The notes beneath the pieces are model-generated. The model was not told the DNA's origin. It saw nothing but the letters and a program-made list of their open reading frames with translations, and made no database searches. A program made the translations under genes and the position numbers. Of a DNA stretch of 38,525 nucleotides, positions 21,961 to 35,085 are shown one piece after another (within the stretch, counting starts at the first letter, position 1; each line of letters opens with the position of its first letter). The DNA is taken from assembly GCA_015852425.1 (NCBI GenBank), contig JAAAIG010000298.1, forward strand, positions 2,473 through 40,997. The letters run 5' to 3'. Source of the stretch: Gryganskiella cystojenkinii. Taxonomy: Eukaryota > Mortierellomycota > Mortierellomycetes > Mortierellales > Mortierellaceae.

Positions 21961-23936
21961 ATGGCCTCATTCAAGAACACTCATCAGCAGCCCATCGAAG
22001 ACGATGAAGACGGTTGGCAAGTTGTCTCGTCTTCCTCCTCATCCTTCTCCCTCGCCCACAAGGACAGCAAGCATTCGACTCCAGAACAAACACAGGACCA
22101 GGAAGTGCCCGTCATCGACTCTGTTGTTACGTCCACCATTCCATCTTCATCCTCCGCATCATCCCTCTCCTCCGAGACGACTCAACAACATTCTTCTGAA
22201 CCTGTCTTTGAAAAGGTCTCCAAAAAGAAGAAAAAGCAGATCTTTGGCACGGACGAGTTCCAACCTGTTGTTTCCAAGAAGCAGATGGCTCGCGCCAGCA
22301 AGGTCTCTCCTGCCTCTCAACGCCCCAACGCCTCTGTCGGTGTCTCCACCTCGAGTTTCTTTGATCTCTTGCAAGATACCGAAGATGCCGAGGATGTGAG
22401 CGAGATCCTGGAGCGTGCTCGCGAAAAGGAAGCCGAGGAGGAGAAACTTCGCCAGGAACAAGAAGAAGAACAAGCTGAGGAGGAAGAGGAAGAATTGGAG
22501 AAAGCTGCTGCCAAAGAACGTGAACAGGAGCAACTCAGGAAGCAGCAGCAACAACAGCAAGAGGCAGCACAGGCACAGGCACAAGCGCTCAAGGATCAAC
22601 TTGAAGAGGAAGAGAGGATCCTTGCGATTGTCCGTCAACAAGAAGAAGAGGAGGCCGCAAGGTTGAGACAGGTCGAACAAAAGCAACGCGAGGATGCCGC
22701 TGCCGTTGCCGCTACTGCTAGTGCCCTGTCCAAGATGCAAAAGAAGGAGGAACAGGCTAAGAAGGAGAAGGAGATCAAGCAAAAGGAAGTTCTTGCCGCC
22801 GCAGAATTGCTCGCCGAGCAGGAGCGAAAAGTCCAAGAGGAGAAGTCGGCTCGGGAAGTCGAAGAAGCCGCCATCGTTGCTGCTGCCCTCGAAAAGTCCA
22901 AGGTCAATGTTTCAACAGAGTCATCATCATCAGCAGAGACCGAGGATCAGGATCAATGGCAGGTCGAGAGCCTCGGAGATGACGAGGACGTCGTTCTCGA
23001 TGATGAATGGCAAGAGCAATCAAAGTCAAAGAAGTCCCGCAAGACCCGTTCCTCCCAACAGACTTCATCCGCCGCGGTCGAGATCAAATCCAACATGCCT
23101 ATCTACCTGTTGCAAGATGAGACTCCAGTTCTGGAAGATGAGGATGAGGATGAAGAATCAGACGCTTCACAGGAAGAGGAGGAGAGGATCGCCCGCGCTG
23201 CCGCTGCCGCCAAGGCCGCCTCAAGGGCTTCTTTCGGAAAGAAGAGCAAGAAAAAGTCGTCGGGATCAAACTCTGGATCGGCTGCAAACTCCCCCCGCAT
23301 GGAGGGCAAGAAGGCCAAGAAGGCCACTGCAGTCATCACCCCTGCCCCCGCTCTCAAGAAGACTGTCTCTCTTGAACCCGAGCAGCAAAAGACAGCCGTT
23401 GTTGCAGAGCCCACGACACCAAAGTTGAGCAAGCGTAAGGGCAAGAAGGCTGCTATTTCGGACGAGTCCGAGGAATCCAAGGCCGAGTCTGCTGTTATCG
23501 AGGAAACCAAGGCGGTCGAGAGTAGCAAGGGGTCCACTTCAAAGTCCTCAGGAATGATCCAGAAGGATGGACCCACGGACATGGTCGGCGGTATGATCTC
23601 GTCTATCTTTGAGAAGGGTGTGAACCCTGGCTTGATCAAGATGTTGAACGTGATCTTTGTCGCTCTCTTCCTCTCGCTCGGATTTTTGATCTTTGCCTCT
23701 GGTGGCAATGGACATGTCATTGCCCTGACTGGCATTGCTGTCGCGCTGTTCCTTGCCGTGCAGTGGTAAGTGTTTGACAGTGAAGGCTCTTCTACAAGAA
23801 CATTATCTCACTGAGCTACAAAAGATATAGCCACTCATGTTGCTAACGTCCCTGTTTTGTGCTGTAAACTCTTTTTTTTTGTAGGTTTTTGCGGGAGATG
23901 GAGACGATGAGAATCGAGGAAACGAAGACTGCCTAG
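21961..23936 (+). CDS. PKR1: Coiled-coil protein with C-terminal Pkr1 (V-ATPase assembly factor) domain
   Basis: Two exons, 21961-23765 and 23885-23936, in phase, giving 618 aa. The last 78 residues match yeast Pkr1: SSIFEKGVNPGLI (yeast ESIFEPGTTPQLI), FVALFLSLGFLIFASGGNGH (yeast FVALLLTLIWLIYATNGNIH) and QWFLREME. Two membrane helices fit an ER protein. Yeast Pkr1 helps assemble the V0 sector of the V-ATPase and is only about 120 aa. Here about 540 residues precede the domain: DDEDGWQVVSSSSS near the start, KKKKK, a long Glu/Gln/Ala-rich coiled coil (about 145-315), WQVE and acidic patches, then Lys/Ser-rich linkers. The exon-1 frame is continuous with the domain, so the fusion is not a gene-calling artefact. 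The short intron splits the Trp codon of QWF. Domain firm; role of the extension unknown. Confidence 0.88.
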
Positions 23937-25489
23937 AAGCAACCTCCCCTATTTTGCATCAAGCACCACCTTTTTTATTTATTTCGTTGGCTACTGCCAG
24001 TTCCGTTTTTTGTCGTTGACATTTTTACTTTTGCATACCCCCACAAACATCTTTCATCATTGGGATACACCACATAATAAAAAGAAAAAAACTTTCAAAT
24101 ATACCTCGTTTTCTTTGCACGAGGGAAACACACAAACACGTTACTTGGTTGGTGGTAGAGCTGTCCCTCGAAGATGAACTTGCCCGCCTTTTTTTCAATC
24201 TCCAGATCCAAAAAAGAGTTTGTTCTTGACAGCGCTGTGACTGAGTGGAGACGATGAGGTTTTCGCGCTTGAGCAAAAAGCAGGATCGAGCACTGACAAA
24301 GAGACGCAGAAATGATAACTTTGAGAGACGTAGGACGAACACAATGATGCCGCCCTTATTCAAACTATCGGGCCTCCTGCCATTTCGGGGAAATCCTGGG
24401 GAAAAGAAAGAGGAGAGTTTCTTTGTCAAGGTCATCATCGAAAAATGCGGGGGAGGAGGTGGGAGGTGGTGGGTGAAGTCAGCAAGGGTTACTGTGGTAA
24501 GACATTCCTGAACGACTTGTAACCGCTGTGCGCGTGTGTTCTTTTGTGCCCGCAAATTTATTCTTCTGAAAGAGAGGTTTTGGTTCCTTTTTTGTTTTGT
24601 TGTCGGAGACAACGAACATGAACGCAAACCAAAAACGCGTATTTTCTTCGACAATGATGGAAAAGTGGATGGGAGGAAGTTTACCCCGCATCTTTGGATG
24701 AGCAGCGACCCTGGACGTTTTTTTTAGGCTCTTCATCATGGTTTCCTTATGATTTCTTTTGTCTCTTCTTTATGTGGGGTAGCCGACACCGAGGGGAGAG
24801 TGAAGGGGGAAGGTTCAGTTTGGTTCGATGATGGTTGCGCACTAAGTGCCTCTTTGTGATCACTTTCTCAAACCAAACCAGCAGACGTGAACGATAAAGA
24901 CCGATCGATGGGTCTGTAGTTGGCGCAAAGAGGGGTCGGGTTAAATCTTGATAAACTTCCTCGGGCTCGAGAGTTTCTTCTTCGCTTCTTTTTGTTCTCC
25001 TTTGCCCCCCAAAACAGCTCTCTGCAGAACAAACCAAAACCCACTTTTGTATCCACTGCTTCTGTTTGCTTCTTAACTGGAGACGCTCTTGTCTTCCCAC
25101 CCATACCACGACCCAACTCCATTTCATTGTCGTTCATTCACAACCAGGAACTTTATTTGCTCATCTCATTTCCTCACATTCCCTCACATTCCCTTACTGA
25201 CATCACTGGCTATTTTTCACGCTCTGTTTGGTTGCAGCCAGGACGAAAATAAAGGGAAACTCTCTCGATTTTCTATATCCGCAATCGTTCGAGAGTATCA
25301 CTCCACCTCCTCCTTCGAAGAAACAACGGAAAAATCATTCAGAGATCGATAAACAGCAACAGAGAGTCACGCCCTTTTTTTTCTCAAACGGAACAGAAAA
25401 GCCAACAAAGACAGGCAAGAGAAAGGAACGAGGGGATTCCGTGGACGGTAAAAGAAAGAAAGAGAAACCGTCCGACTGGGGCTGCTACC
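23937..25489. other. Intergenic, 3' region and leader
   Basis: No gene is supported. A reverse-strand open frame of 209 codons at 24025-24654 has no domain text and fits chance. An imperfect palindrome centred on GGA at 24605-24607, with perfect inner arms GTTGTC/GACAAC, spans about 24574-24638. The right end is pyrimidine-rich leader. Confidence 0.55.
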
Positions 25490-27029
25490 ATGATTCAAGC
25501 AAGGCGGTTCCACTCCAACGTCTTCTTTTTCATTCCCTTGACGCAAGGCGTAAGTGTTGTGCCTCTTTTTTGTGTTTTTTGAGTAATGTGGTGCAGCTCA
25601 CGAACCATGCGCAAACTGATAAGCAATCGGATGCATGGCGGTGCTTTCTTCCCACCATCGTGACCTATTGCCTCTTTCATTAATGATCGACAAGCATATC
25701 GGCCCTTTCTTCCTGGCCTAACGCTTTTGCTTTCCCCTTTCTCTTGTAGGTCCTCCTGATTATCCTTTTGGACTTTTGCAAGAATGCCGCTTTCTTTGGA
25801 GGTCAGGTCAAGAACTTGTCCCTGACCACATCTACAACTACAGGCGATGGAGTCATCATCAAGAGACCCAAGGATCCAGCTTACCTTGCAGCACAATATA
25901 TCTATGCGATTTGGTTGATCCTCATGATGGTCAAGGCCGTCATCGGTTTCCGAGCGAACCTGAAGGTAAACCCAAAGACTATCTTGCGCGCGCATGTTGG
26001 AACGGTTATATATTTTCGATAGTAACTCATTAACGTTCACGCGTATCTTATTATTTTTTGTCACCAATGTATCTTTCTTGGTACTCCTATGTCTGCTCGT
26101 CTGTTGGAACCAGTTCAACATCCGATGGATGAGCAAATACAATCTGTTTTTCGGAATCGACACGGCCTTTGAATTCATTCATACTGTCCTCGGTTTTGTC
26201 TTCTCGGATTTCAACTCACTGACTGATCTCGAAATCGTTCGACGATACTGCCTCAGTTTCTCCATCGTAAGGGGGGGGAGGGGGGGGGNNNNNNNNNNNN
26301 NNNNNNNNNNNNNNTTCCTTTCAAAGAGTTCTAGGCCCGCGTGCAGTTGTTATTTGAAACTGACGCTTTTGGCAAATACTGCCTCTCCTTGCTTTATTTA
26401 ACCACAAACAGTTGTTATTGCAAGGATATGGATTCTTTTGCGCGTGGATACATCTGAAATGGGTCTGTGCAGAGATGCCACATCTGCTCGCACCAACACT
26501 CCCAGCGCAATCGCTCTTGGGACTGATGTTCCCCATGGCGGTCAATGGGCCGTCTGTCAGAGTCAACCAGCAGGAACCTGTGATGACCGAACAACGACAA
26601 CAAACAACAGTACAGGACGGAAGTTTGCCTTCGTCTGAAGCAGCTACGGAGCTAACGACAGAGGGAGCAGCATCCATCACCGCAGCGGAGGCAATGCCAG
26701 AAACTGCAATTTCGATACCCACATCGACAAATGACACAGAGTCAACACCGACAACACAGCAGCCCGGCCCATCTCTACCACCGTTGCCGCCGCCTCTGCC
26801 TGCAGTACCAGAGGTATCATCAAAACTCCCAGCAGTGTCCGGTCGGTCATATGACGCTAGGTCGCTTGCAGGGATGTCTGCAATCACACTCACGCCTCCC
26901 ACCTCGTATGGCAGTCAAGCAACGCACAGTAGAGGACGCACCTATTCCTCTTCATCATCATCTCCGCCCGTATCAAGGGATGATCGAAGCAAAGGCGCCG
27001 CGACTATGGAGGTTGTGGTAGAAAGGTAG
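25490..27029 (+). CDS. Unrecognised multi-pass membrane protein with disordered tail
   Basis: Exons read as 25490-25549, 25750-25965, 26114-26266 and 26412-27029, in phase, giving 348 aa. I do not recognise the family. Four hydrophobic segments are visible: about 12-33 (FFFIPLTQGVLLIILLDF), 66-90 (AAQYIYAIWLILMMVKAVIG), 100-122 (NLFFGIDTAFEFIHTVLGFV) and 144-190 (LLLQGYGFFCAWIHLKWVC, then LGLMFPMAV). Residues from about 195 on are Thr/Ser/Pro/Gln-rich and disordered. The ATG at 25490 is chosen because it opens a hydrophobic exon ending at a good GTAAGT donor in phase 0. An alternative upstream open frame (25228-25683) is out of frame with this protein. The third intron holds a poly-G tract and 26 N, so its length, or an extra exon there, cannot be excluded. 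The TTGCCACC string and AATAAA just after the stop may be 3' signals. Confidence 0.7.
26271..26314. other. Poly-G tract followed by N gap inside an intron
   Basis: G8, A, G9 run straight into 26 N (26289-26314), starting four bases after a GTAA donor. The sequence beyond is unresolved, so true intron length is unknown. Confidence 0.95.
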
Positions 27030-27228
27030 TCAGGGAAAGTAATTGCCACCAAAAAAATAAAAATGAAATACCCAGCAGTCACTGCATATAGTGGCGGTGG
27101 CTTAGGTTTGTTTTGTGTCCTTTGTTCTCTTTGATTTTTTTTTTTTTGAGGTTCAATGCCTACAAAGAGCATTGAGAGTCCGTTCTTCGCATTGCTTTTC
27201 TTCACTACTGCATATACACCATTCCATC

Positions 27229-30200
27229 ATGGCACCTACCATCAAACGCAAGGCGGACTCAACGCCTGTCGTTGCCAAGAAGGTACTTTTTACTTTCATT
27301 ACTAAACCGGACACCTCGACACATTTCATTCTTTAGGGACACGTTCTTCTCCTCCATATGAAACTAACCACAGACCATGTCCATTTGACCCGTTTGCATC
27401 GGCAGTCTCGTAAAGTAGTGGAGCCGGAACCAGAGTCATCCGAGGAGTCCTTTGATGACATGGTCGACGAAGAAGAGGATGATGACGAAGACGACGACGA
27501 GGAAGATGAGGGCGATTATATCGAAGGCGAGGATGTGGGCATGGATGAAGACTCTGACGCGGAGGATGACGAGGAGATGGAGGAAGAACAGGACGAATTC
27601 ATGGCCGCCGCCGAATTCGATGCGTCCTCAAAAGCACAGCGCGCCTCGGGAGCCAAGGGAGGTTCGGCCCTTTACAAGGCCCCCACGAACGAGGAAATCC
27701 AGGGGTTGCAAGAGTCCTCAGATCTGTTCAAGTCCAACATCTTTAAGCTCCAGATCGAGGAGTTGTTGAAGGAGGTTCAGATCGACTACAAGAAGGCTCA
27801 ACCGCTCGAGGCTGCACTTCGTAAGCTCAAGGAAATCTTTGACAAGACCCCAGCACACAAAGAGCTCTCGGTAAGCGGAATATGGCAGCAGCGCACAAGA
27901 AAAGAGGTATCCATACCGAGTATTGCTCATACGACAGACTAAACTCAAACTTCTTTTTGTAACTGTTATATAGCTTTCCGCTATCAAGACCAGCATGAAG
28001 AAGAAATCGATTGTTATCCCTTTTCCTTCACCAGCACCCGCCTCCGATATCCAGTACACTTTTGGTTACTCTGCCCCCTCAGCAATGCATCTCGTTGGCA
28101 GTTTCCCCTTAAAGACCGTGGCGAAGGCGCGTGAAGGCTGGAGCGTTGATGTTGCAGTCGAGATGCCCGAAGAGTTGTTCCAGGAGAAAGATCATATGAA
28201 CTACCGTTATTTCTACAAGCGCGCCTATTACCTCTCGGTCTTGGCTGCCGCAATTCAGGAAAAGAAATCAGGCATGGCTGCTGGCAAGATTGAATTCAGT
28301 ACCTTGAACGGAGATCAGCGCAAGCCGATCTTGATCCTTCATCCATCTGGAGGTAATGCATTAGACACTGACAAAAACGTGGGGATATGAATGAACCATT
28401 ATTATCCGTTCAAGAGTTTTACTAACTTTTGTTATCTTTTCCGCCAACTTTAAAGACAAGAGCGAAACAGATTTCAAAAAGTTGCGCTGCACAATCAGGA
28501 TCATTCCTTTCATCCCCACCACCGTCTTCCCTGCTCAACGTCTCGCCCCTGGACGCAACAACGTCCGCTCTGAGGCTGCCGAACAACTCGCCACACCTCA
28601 ATACAACACTGCTCTTCAACAGGATACCGCCTTTACGACCCATCTCACCTTTCTTTATCAACACAGTAAGAACTGTGCCGCCTTCAAGGACGGTTGTATC
28701 CTGCTTAAGGTCTGGGCCAGTCAACGTGGTTTGATCCGTCGTACGAGCGAAGGTGTGAACGGTTTCATCCTTGAGATGTTGATGGCTTATCTTTTGCAGA
28801 GTGGAGGCGCCAACGGCGGTAAGAAACTCGCCAACGGATTCAGTTCTTACCAACTCGCCAAAGGCACGATCGACTATCTCGCTCAGCATGATTTCACTGC
28901 AAACCCTATCTTCATGGGTCAGGATAACACCTCGGCTGAGTTCTCGAAGGAAGCCTTTGTTTCCAACTATGATGTCGTCATGGTCGACCCCTCGGGCAGA
29001 ATCAACTTGACAGGACATGTCTCCAAGGCCGCTTTGGATGAACTTCAACACGAGGCCCGTCTCGCCTCCAGCTTTTTTTCAGAGTCGAGCGATGACAAGT
29101 TTGAGGCGATCTTTTTGAAGAGGGTTGACAACCCCATGCTCCGATTCGATAACGTGGTCAAGATTCATGTCCCCAAGGATCTCGAGTCCTTGAAGAGTTA
29201 CACAGCCAAGGTCGCATTGGATTATCCCTCGCCTTTTATCCATTTTGCTCGTTCGATTGCCCCGTTGTTGAAGCGTGGTTTGACCGACAGAATCAACCTG
29301 GTCGCAGCCCGTTATGAACCATTGGAGAACTGGGCCGTTTCAACCTCTGCCCCCGAGTTCGGAGACCATTCCGTGGTCACGGTTGGACTGCTGTTGAACC
29401 ACTCGGAGAGTTCTCGCCTGGTCGACATGGGCCCTCCCGCAGATGATTTGGAGGCTGCCAAGGTCTTCCGCGCTCTCTGGGGAAAGAAGGCTGAACTCCG
29501 TCGTTTCAAAGACGGCAGTATTCTCGAGAGTGCGGTCTGGGAGGCTCAAGGAACAGATGCGCGTCATTTGATTGTCGGGCAGATGATTAGTCACTTGTTG
29601 AAGATCCATCTCTCGGTTCCTCAGGATTCGGTCCATTACTGGGCTGGGCAGTTGAACAAGTTTATTCAGTACAACAGCAAGGTCGTTCCTGAACGTCTCT
29701 TTGATAACAAGGCCGCGGCCGCGAACGGATTCCAGGATGTCGTCGCAGCGTTCGAGTCCTTGTCCAAGGCCGTCAAGACTGCAGAAGATATGCCGCTTTC
29801 CGTCACTCACATGTATTTCGCCTCGCCTGCAGCTCGTCTCTCTTCGACTTTTATCCCCCAGCCCCGCGATTTCTCTGCCAAGGCGACCAACTACCCCGAT
29901 AGTGCTCAGTTTGTCGAACCCCTGGATGTGATTATTCAATTCGAATCGTCTCAAAAATGGCCACCAAATCTTAAAGCCATCCAGAGAATGAAGACTGCGT
30001 TTTACCTGCGTCTTGCAGACAAGATCAAGTACAAGGGTATGCGCGCCACTGTTGTCGAGGAGAATGAGGAAGAATCGTTGGGTTTGAACGGATACATGGA
30101 CGTGCGCGTCGCGCCCGGTTACGTTTTCCGTTGCAGGATCTCGCACGATGAGGAGATTACGATCTGTGAGAACGTCATCTCGGACCGCAAGTCGAGCCAA

Positions 30201-31447
30201 AGTTTGAAGGATCAGCACCAGAAGGCCTTGGATCTTTATAACCATCATTTCGTTCAGGCACCTATGCACACGTTCCAGATCCATGCCCTCTGCCACAAGC
30301 ACCCGTCACTCTCACAAACCATCCGTCTGACAAAACGATGGGTTAGCGCTCATTGGTTGTCACCGTTCTTGAACGACGAAACCCTGGAGTTATTGGCGTC
30401 ATATGTCTATGTTGATGCCGCACCTTGGGCCGCACCTGCCAGTGGTTTCACCGGTTTCGCGCGTGTCCTGAACCTGTTATCTTCCTGGGACTGGAAACAC
30501 GAACCCTTGGTCGTTGATTTGACTGGAGAGATGACCGCCAAGGAACGGGAAGAGATCCGGACCAATTTTGCCAATGTTCGCAAGAACATGATTGCGGCGA
30601 CTTCCAAGACCAACCCACAGGTCAAGACTACTGCGATCTCTGGCGATCATGCCAACATGTTTATCGCAACCAGCAAAGATACTTTCTCGAAATGGTGGAC
30701 TTGGCAATCACCCTCGGTCATGATCTTGGCCCGTTTGAAGACGTTGGCGAAGACTAGTTTGGATTACATGAACACGACGACTTCTTCCTCCGCGACAACG
30801 TCGGCTTCTGCCCTGAACCCATTGTTTATTACGCCAACAGTGCATTACGATCTGGTCATTGATCTGGATCCAGCTCTGTGCCCACGGTACGCTCAAAACT
30901 TGACTGCCGAGGGTCAATATTTCACGACCAAGGGTGACAAGTACAAGAACTTGCAGACATTCCAGAAGAGTGTCTTTGGTGATCAGATCTTGATTGGATT
31001 TGACCCTGTGACAGAGTACTTGAGCGAGTTGCAACGGTCATTTGGCGATATTGCGTTGTTCTTCCATGACAAGTACGGTGGTACCCAGATCGGTGTCCTC
31101 TGGAACCCAGTCTCGCTCAGCCCTCGGGCCTGGAAGGTCAACTTGGGATTCAACAGCAAACCTGCGGACGTGAACAAGAACGGCGACTTGGTATGCCTGA
31201 CCTTTTATTTTTATTGATTTGGAAAAAATTTCTACGAGTTTGTTTCGACTTCTAACACGTTATTTATGTTTCCTATTTTGTGTGTTAGGTCCAAGAGGAG
31301 ACCAAGGCCAAGAACGGCAAGGGCACCGCCCCCTCAAAGTTGGTTGTGCCCAACATCGAGGCGTTGATGGCTGAGATTGAGCGGGTAGGCCATGGCCTTG
31401 TCCGTTCGATCGAAGTCAACCGTGATCCCTCTACATCGACCAACTAG
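27229..31447 (+). CDS. UTP22: Utp22/Nrap (NOL6), small-subunit processome protein
   Basis: Exons: 27229-27282, 27406-27870, 27974-28352, 28456-31190 and 31289-31447, in phase, giving 1,263 aa (yeast Utp22 is about 1,237). Utp22 and Rrp7 form the UTP-C module of the 90S pre-ribosome, in the nucleolus, for 18S rRNA maturation. Family marks: YKAPTNEEIQGLQESSDLFK, FLYQHSKNCAAFKDGCILLK, VWASQRGL, FRALWGKKAELRRFKDGSIL, ESAVWE, FVEPLDVIIQFESSQKWPPN, IRLTKRWVSAHWLSPF, FARVLNLLSSWDWKHEPLVV, FFHDKYGGTQIGVLWNP. The N-terminus has a Lys/Arg start (a likely nuclear signal) and a dense Asp/Glu block (about residues 25-80). Nucleotidyltransferase-like and OAP-like repeats in this family are catalytically dead. 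The 5' intron separates an 18-codon first exon. Assignment is secure. Confidence 0.96.
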
Positions 31448-32352
31448 ATTTGATTCCCCCACTTTCAGTTTCCTAAAACAAGCATGTCATTTTTACATTA
31501 AAACACTTACCCCATTTTGCATTTCTTTTAATGAGGCTTTATACTATTAGAATGCAGTTGCTTTTTTGGACTTTATGAACTTGAGCAAGTGCTACCAAAA
31601 AAAAAAAAGGTGCCTGCAACGGATCAAAAGAAAAAGCGATAACCCGCCGTGCCTGCATATTTCTAAGGTCACCTTCAAAATAGAGAAAAGAGGGGATAAC
31701 CTCGCTCGAGCCACATGCTGACAGACATGACGACAATTTGATTCTCGCTGTCAGTAGCAAAAAAGGGGCACAAAAGGGTCGATCAAAATCCTCTACTTCG
31801 TTGTCTTTTTTGCCAGTCTGTGCCACTGACCTCTGTCCGGATGACTGTGGCCCCTATTTCTTGTCTGCGCTGGACAACGTGTGGTGGGGGGGATGTGTGT
31901 GCCTTGCCCTGGCTTACTCTCTACGTTCGTCTTTTTACTCTCCTTTCTCTTTCGTTGCCACCGGTTTGCTCTCTTCCCCTCGCCCTCTCTTCCGCTTTCA
32001 TTCCTTTCCTTTCCCCTCCCTAGGCCTTGATCGTCTCAAGGATCTCACTTGCATCCTCGTCCCACCTCTTCCTCCTCGACGGGGCCTTGGGGTTCGATTA
32101 TACATTTTTTTTCTTTCTCGAGCACATCCTTCCCTTTTGGCCAACCCACTATTCATTATTTACCATTCAACTCGAAACCAAAACGGACTTATTCGACTTC
32201 AGCGACTTTCTCCTGCTGGCGCTCCCTCCTCTCGCAGTACTCCACTTTCCCAGGAACACTAGTACCAACATCATCTTTCTCAACCGACCCCTCCAATTTT
32301 ACCCCTCTCCGCTCACCATCTCAACGTCTCAAACCCTATAACGACGTCGACC
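31448..32352. other. Intergenic and long pyrimidine-rich leader
   Basis: The first 250 bases are A/T-rich 3' region with an A12 run near 31597. From about 31920 on the sequence is strongly C/T-rich, as in other leaders here. A TTGCCACC octamer lies at 31955-31962. No gene is supported. Confidence 0.6.
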
Positions 32353-35051
32353 ATGTCGACGCACGACAACGGGACGATGATCGCCCCGAACGGCTGTCCT
32401 GTCGAGGACCTGCCCGAAGATCCAAACCACTTGTTTTCATCCAATGGCCTGACATTAGACCTACCCCGTATAGGATGGATCGCCTCCGGCGTCTTAACTA
32501 TCATCTCAACCATTGTCTCTCTTTTGTTGATCTACCGTCATTGTCAGTACTATCACACGGTATGACGGACATCAAGGGACGCAGCAAAAAAGGCAAATCG
32601 TAGAAAGAAAAAGAAGAATCGTGGCCATTGCTGACACCCTTTCCTTCACAACTCCTGCTCTACTTTGTGTGCATAATAGCCAAACCAACAACGTTACATC
32701 GTCCGGATGTTACTCATGGTACCGATCTACGCCATCACCTCTTGGTTCTCGTTCGTCTATGTTCGAGAATCGATCTATTACGACACAATCCGTGATTTTT
32801 ACGAGGCATTTGTCATTGCCTCCTTCTTAATTCTCCTCCTCCAATACCTCGGTGATTCCCTCGAAGATCAAAAACGAGCGCTCAAGAAACATAAAAAGAC
32901 GGAACGCTGGTTTTTCCCCATGTGCTGTTTAAAGTACAACCCCTCGAGACCTCATTTCTTGCAGTATATGAAATGGGGGATCTTGCAGTACGTCCCCCTG
33001 AACATCCTGGGGACGCTGTTGACGATCGTCCTGCAGATCCAGGGGAGTTACTGCGAGAGCAGTTGGAACCCAAAATTCGGTCATGTTTGGATCCTGATCA
33101 TTAATACGACCTCGGTCACGATAGCGACTTACTTCTTGGTGAGTTTCTGTCTTTTTTTGAGATGATTGAGGAGAATGAGTGACTAAAGAAGGGAAAAAAA
33201 AAAGGAATCGTACTCTGAGCTAACGCAAAAATGGCATTTTCATTTACTGAATAGATTATGTTCTATTTCACGATCCGAGAAGACCTCAAGGACTATTCAC
33301 CCTTCTACAAGTTCTTGGCTGTGAAACTGGTACGGTGTGGCGTATATACTCTGTCAATTTTTTAATGTGCGAGGGAGGACTCGGGATGGTTCATCGGTGC
33401 TCACTACTCAATGTATTGTCTCTTTTCTAGGTCATCTTTTTTTCATTCTGGCAATCGGTCCTGATCGAGGGTTTAGTTTACTTTGGGTACATCAAGGCAA
33501 CAACATATTGGTCCACAGCTGATATCTCGGTCGGGATTAATGCGGTCCTGATTGACATCGAGATGGTCTTTTTCGCGTTCATGCATCTCAAAGCCTTCAG
33601 TTACAAACCTTACGTGCCATTGATCCAGAACCCGGATCTGCCTCAAAATCAACAGCCGTTCCTCGAAGACGATGACACTTTGAACAACAATTCTTCAATG
33701 GCAACAATCTCAATGGATCGACCCTCTTTTCCGTCCACAGGGCATAACAGGAACCAATCCTTTGGTCCTCCAAGACCATACCAGGTACAACAGCAACAGC
33801 AGCAGCAACAACAGTTACTGAAGCAGAAACAGCAACAACAACAGCAGCAGTTACTGCGAGCCAAGACCAGTTCCAACGACGTACAATCTTCCTCTACAAA
33901 ACCCAGACCTGGTGCCGACCTTAATTCCTCCAAAAAGAAAAAGAAGGGCAAAGATGGTAAAGTTGAACCACCCGAGTACATTATGGATCTGACTCAAAAG
34001 ACCCCAGTCTGGAAGGGAATCCTCGACTCCTTCAATCCACTGGACACGATACGCGAACTTGGTTATGGCTTCCAATATCTTTATCGTTGGGCCAGGGGAA
34101 TTCCTGTGGACAAGGATAGTCGTCGGTTGTTGGATCTCGAAAAGGCCTTTGGACGACAGAGACCTGAGGTACCCTATGTCCCAACCAAGGAAGACGAGGA
34201 GAAGGAGAAGGAAAAGAAGAAGAAAAAGAAGAAAAAGGATAAAAAGAATGCCGATGGGTCCGAAGAAGATGAAGATTCAGATGAGGACAAGGATGGAAAG
34301 GATGGTGACGATGGCTACGGTGATGGCAATAATAAGCGAGGCCGAGGCGGGGCCAAGGACACGGACCGGCTGAACGAGGACTACGGATCTGGCACCGAGA
34401 ATGATGGACGAGGTGATGGCGGTGGTCGAACTGGAAGAGGCGCATCGCAGTCTCAATGGAAGATGGATTCAACCTACGACATGAGTTACGATCCATCCAC
34501 AGGAGTGGGAGTTGCGTCCATCGGTCGTAGTCGTCCTTCCTACAACACCACAACAACTTCACCTGACTCAACAACTCCTGCCAGGATGGCCTCTCCAGGA
34601 AAAAACCAAACCTCGACTCGGAAACCGGTCAAGGTACCACCAGGAATGACGGTCAGTCGAACCAAAGATGGCGTCGAGTACCTCGAAAAGGAGGAGGCAT
34701 CTCATACCGAACGAGCGACCCTGCCTGATATTCAGTTAGAGCCGATCGAGCGCAAGGTCGCCCTTTCAGGACTTTATGAGGATCTCCCCCTTTCCTCGCC
34801 AACAGATGTGGCCTCGATCTCGTCTGCAAGTTCGTTGGATATACCGATGCCATCCTCCACACGCCCTCACCAACCTCCTCCTCAGCACCAGCAGAACCGA
34901 CATCACCCAAAAAAACAGCAGCATAGCCAATATCCTCCTCAACAACGTAATTACCAACAGTCACAGCCGTTGCAATACCAACCTACATATCAACCTCAAC
35001 GTCCTTACGAATCGCAGAATTATCGCTCTGCCCTAGAAGGTCCTCAACCTC

Positions 35052-35085
<34 letters not shown>

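Noticed and set aside
22159..22836. 225-codon Leu-rich reverse frame
   Set aside because: It is the antisense shadow of the Glu/Gln-rich coiled coil of the Pkr1-domain gene (GAA/GAG read backward as TTC/CTC).
24025..24654. 209-codon reverse-strand open frame
   Set aside because: No domain, no start context, low-complexity text; a chance open frame in A/T-rich intergenic DNA.
25228..25683. Open frame proposed as first exon of the four-pass membrane gene
   Set aside because: Hydrophilic text with no link in phase. The ATG at 25490 in another frame opens a hydrophobic exon ending at a GTAAGT donor.
29340..30302. 320-codon reverse frame inside UTP22
   Set aside because: Antisense shadow; the forward frame carries conserved Utp22/Nrap motifs throughout.
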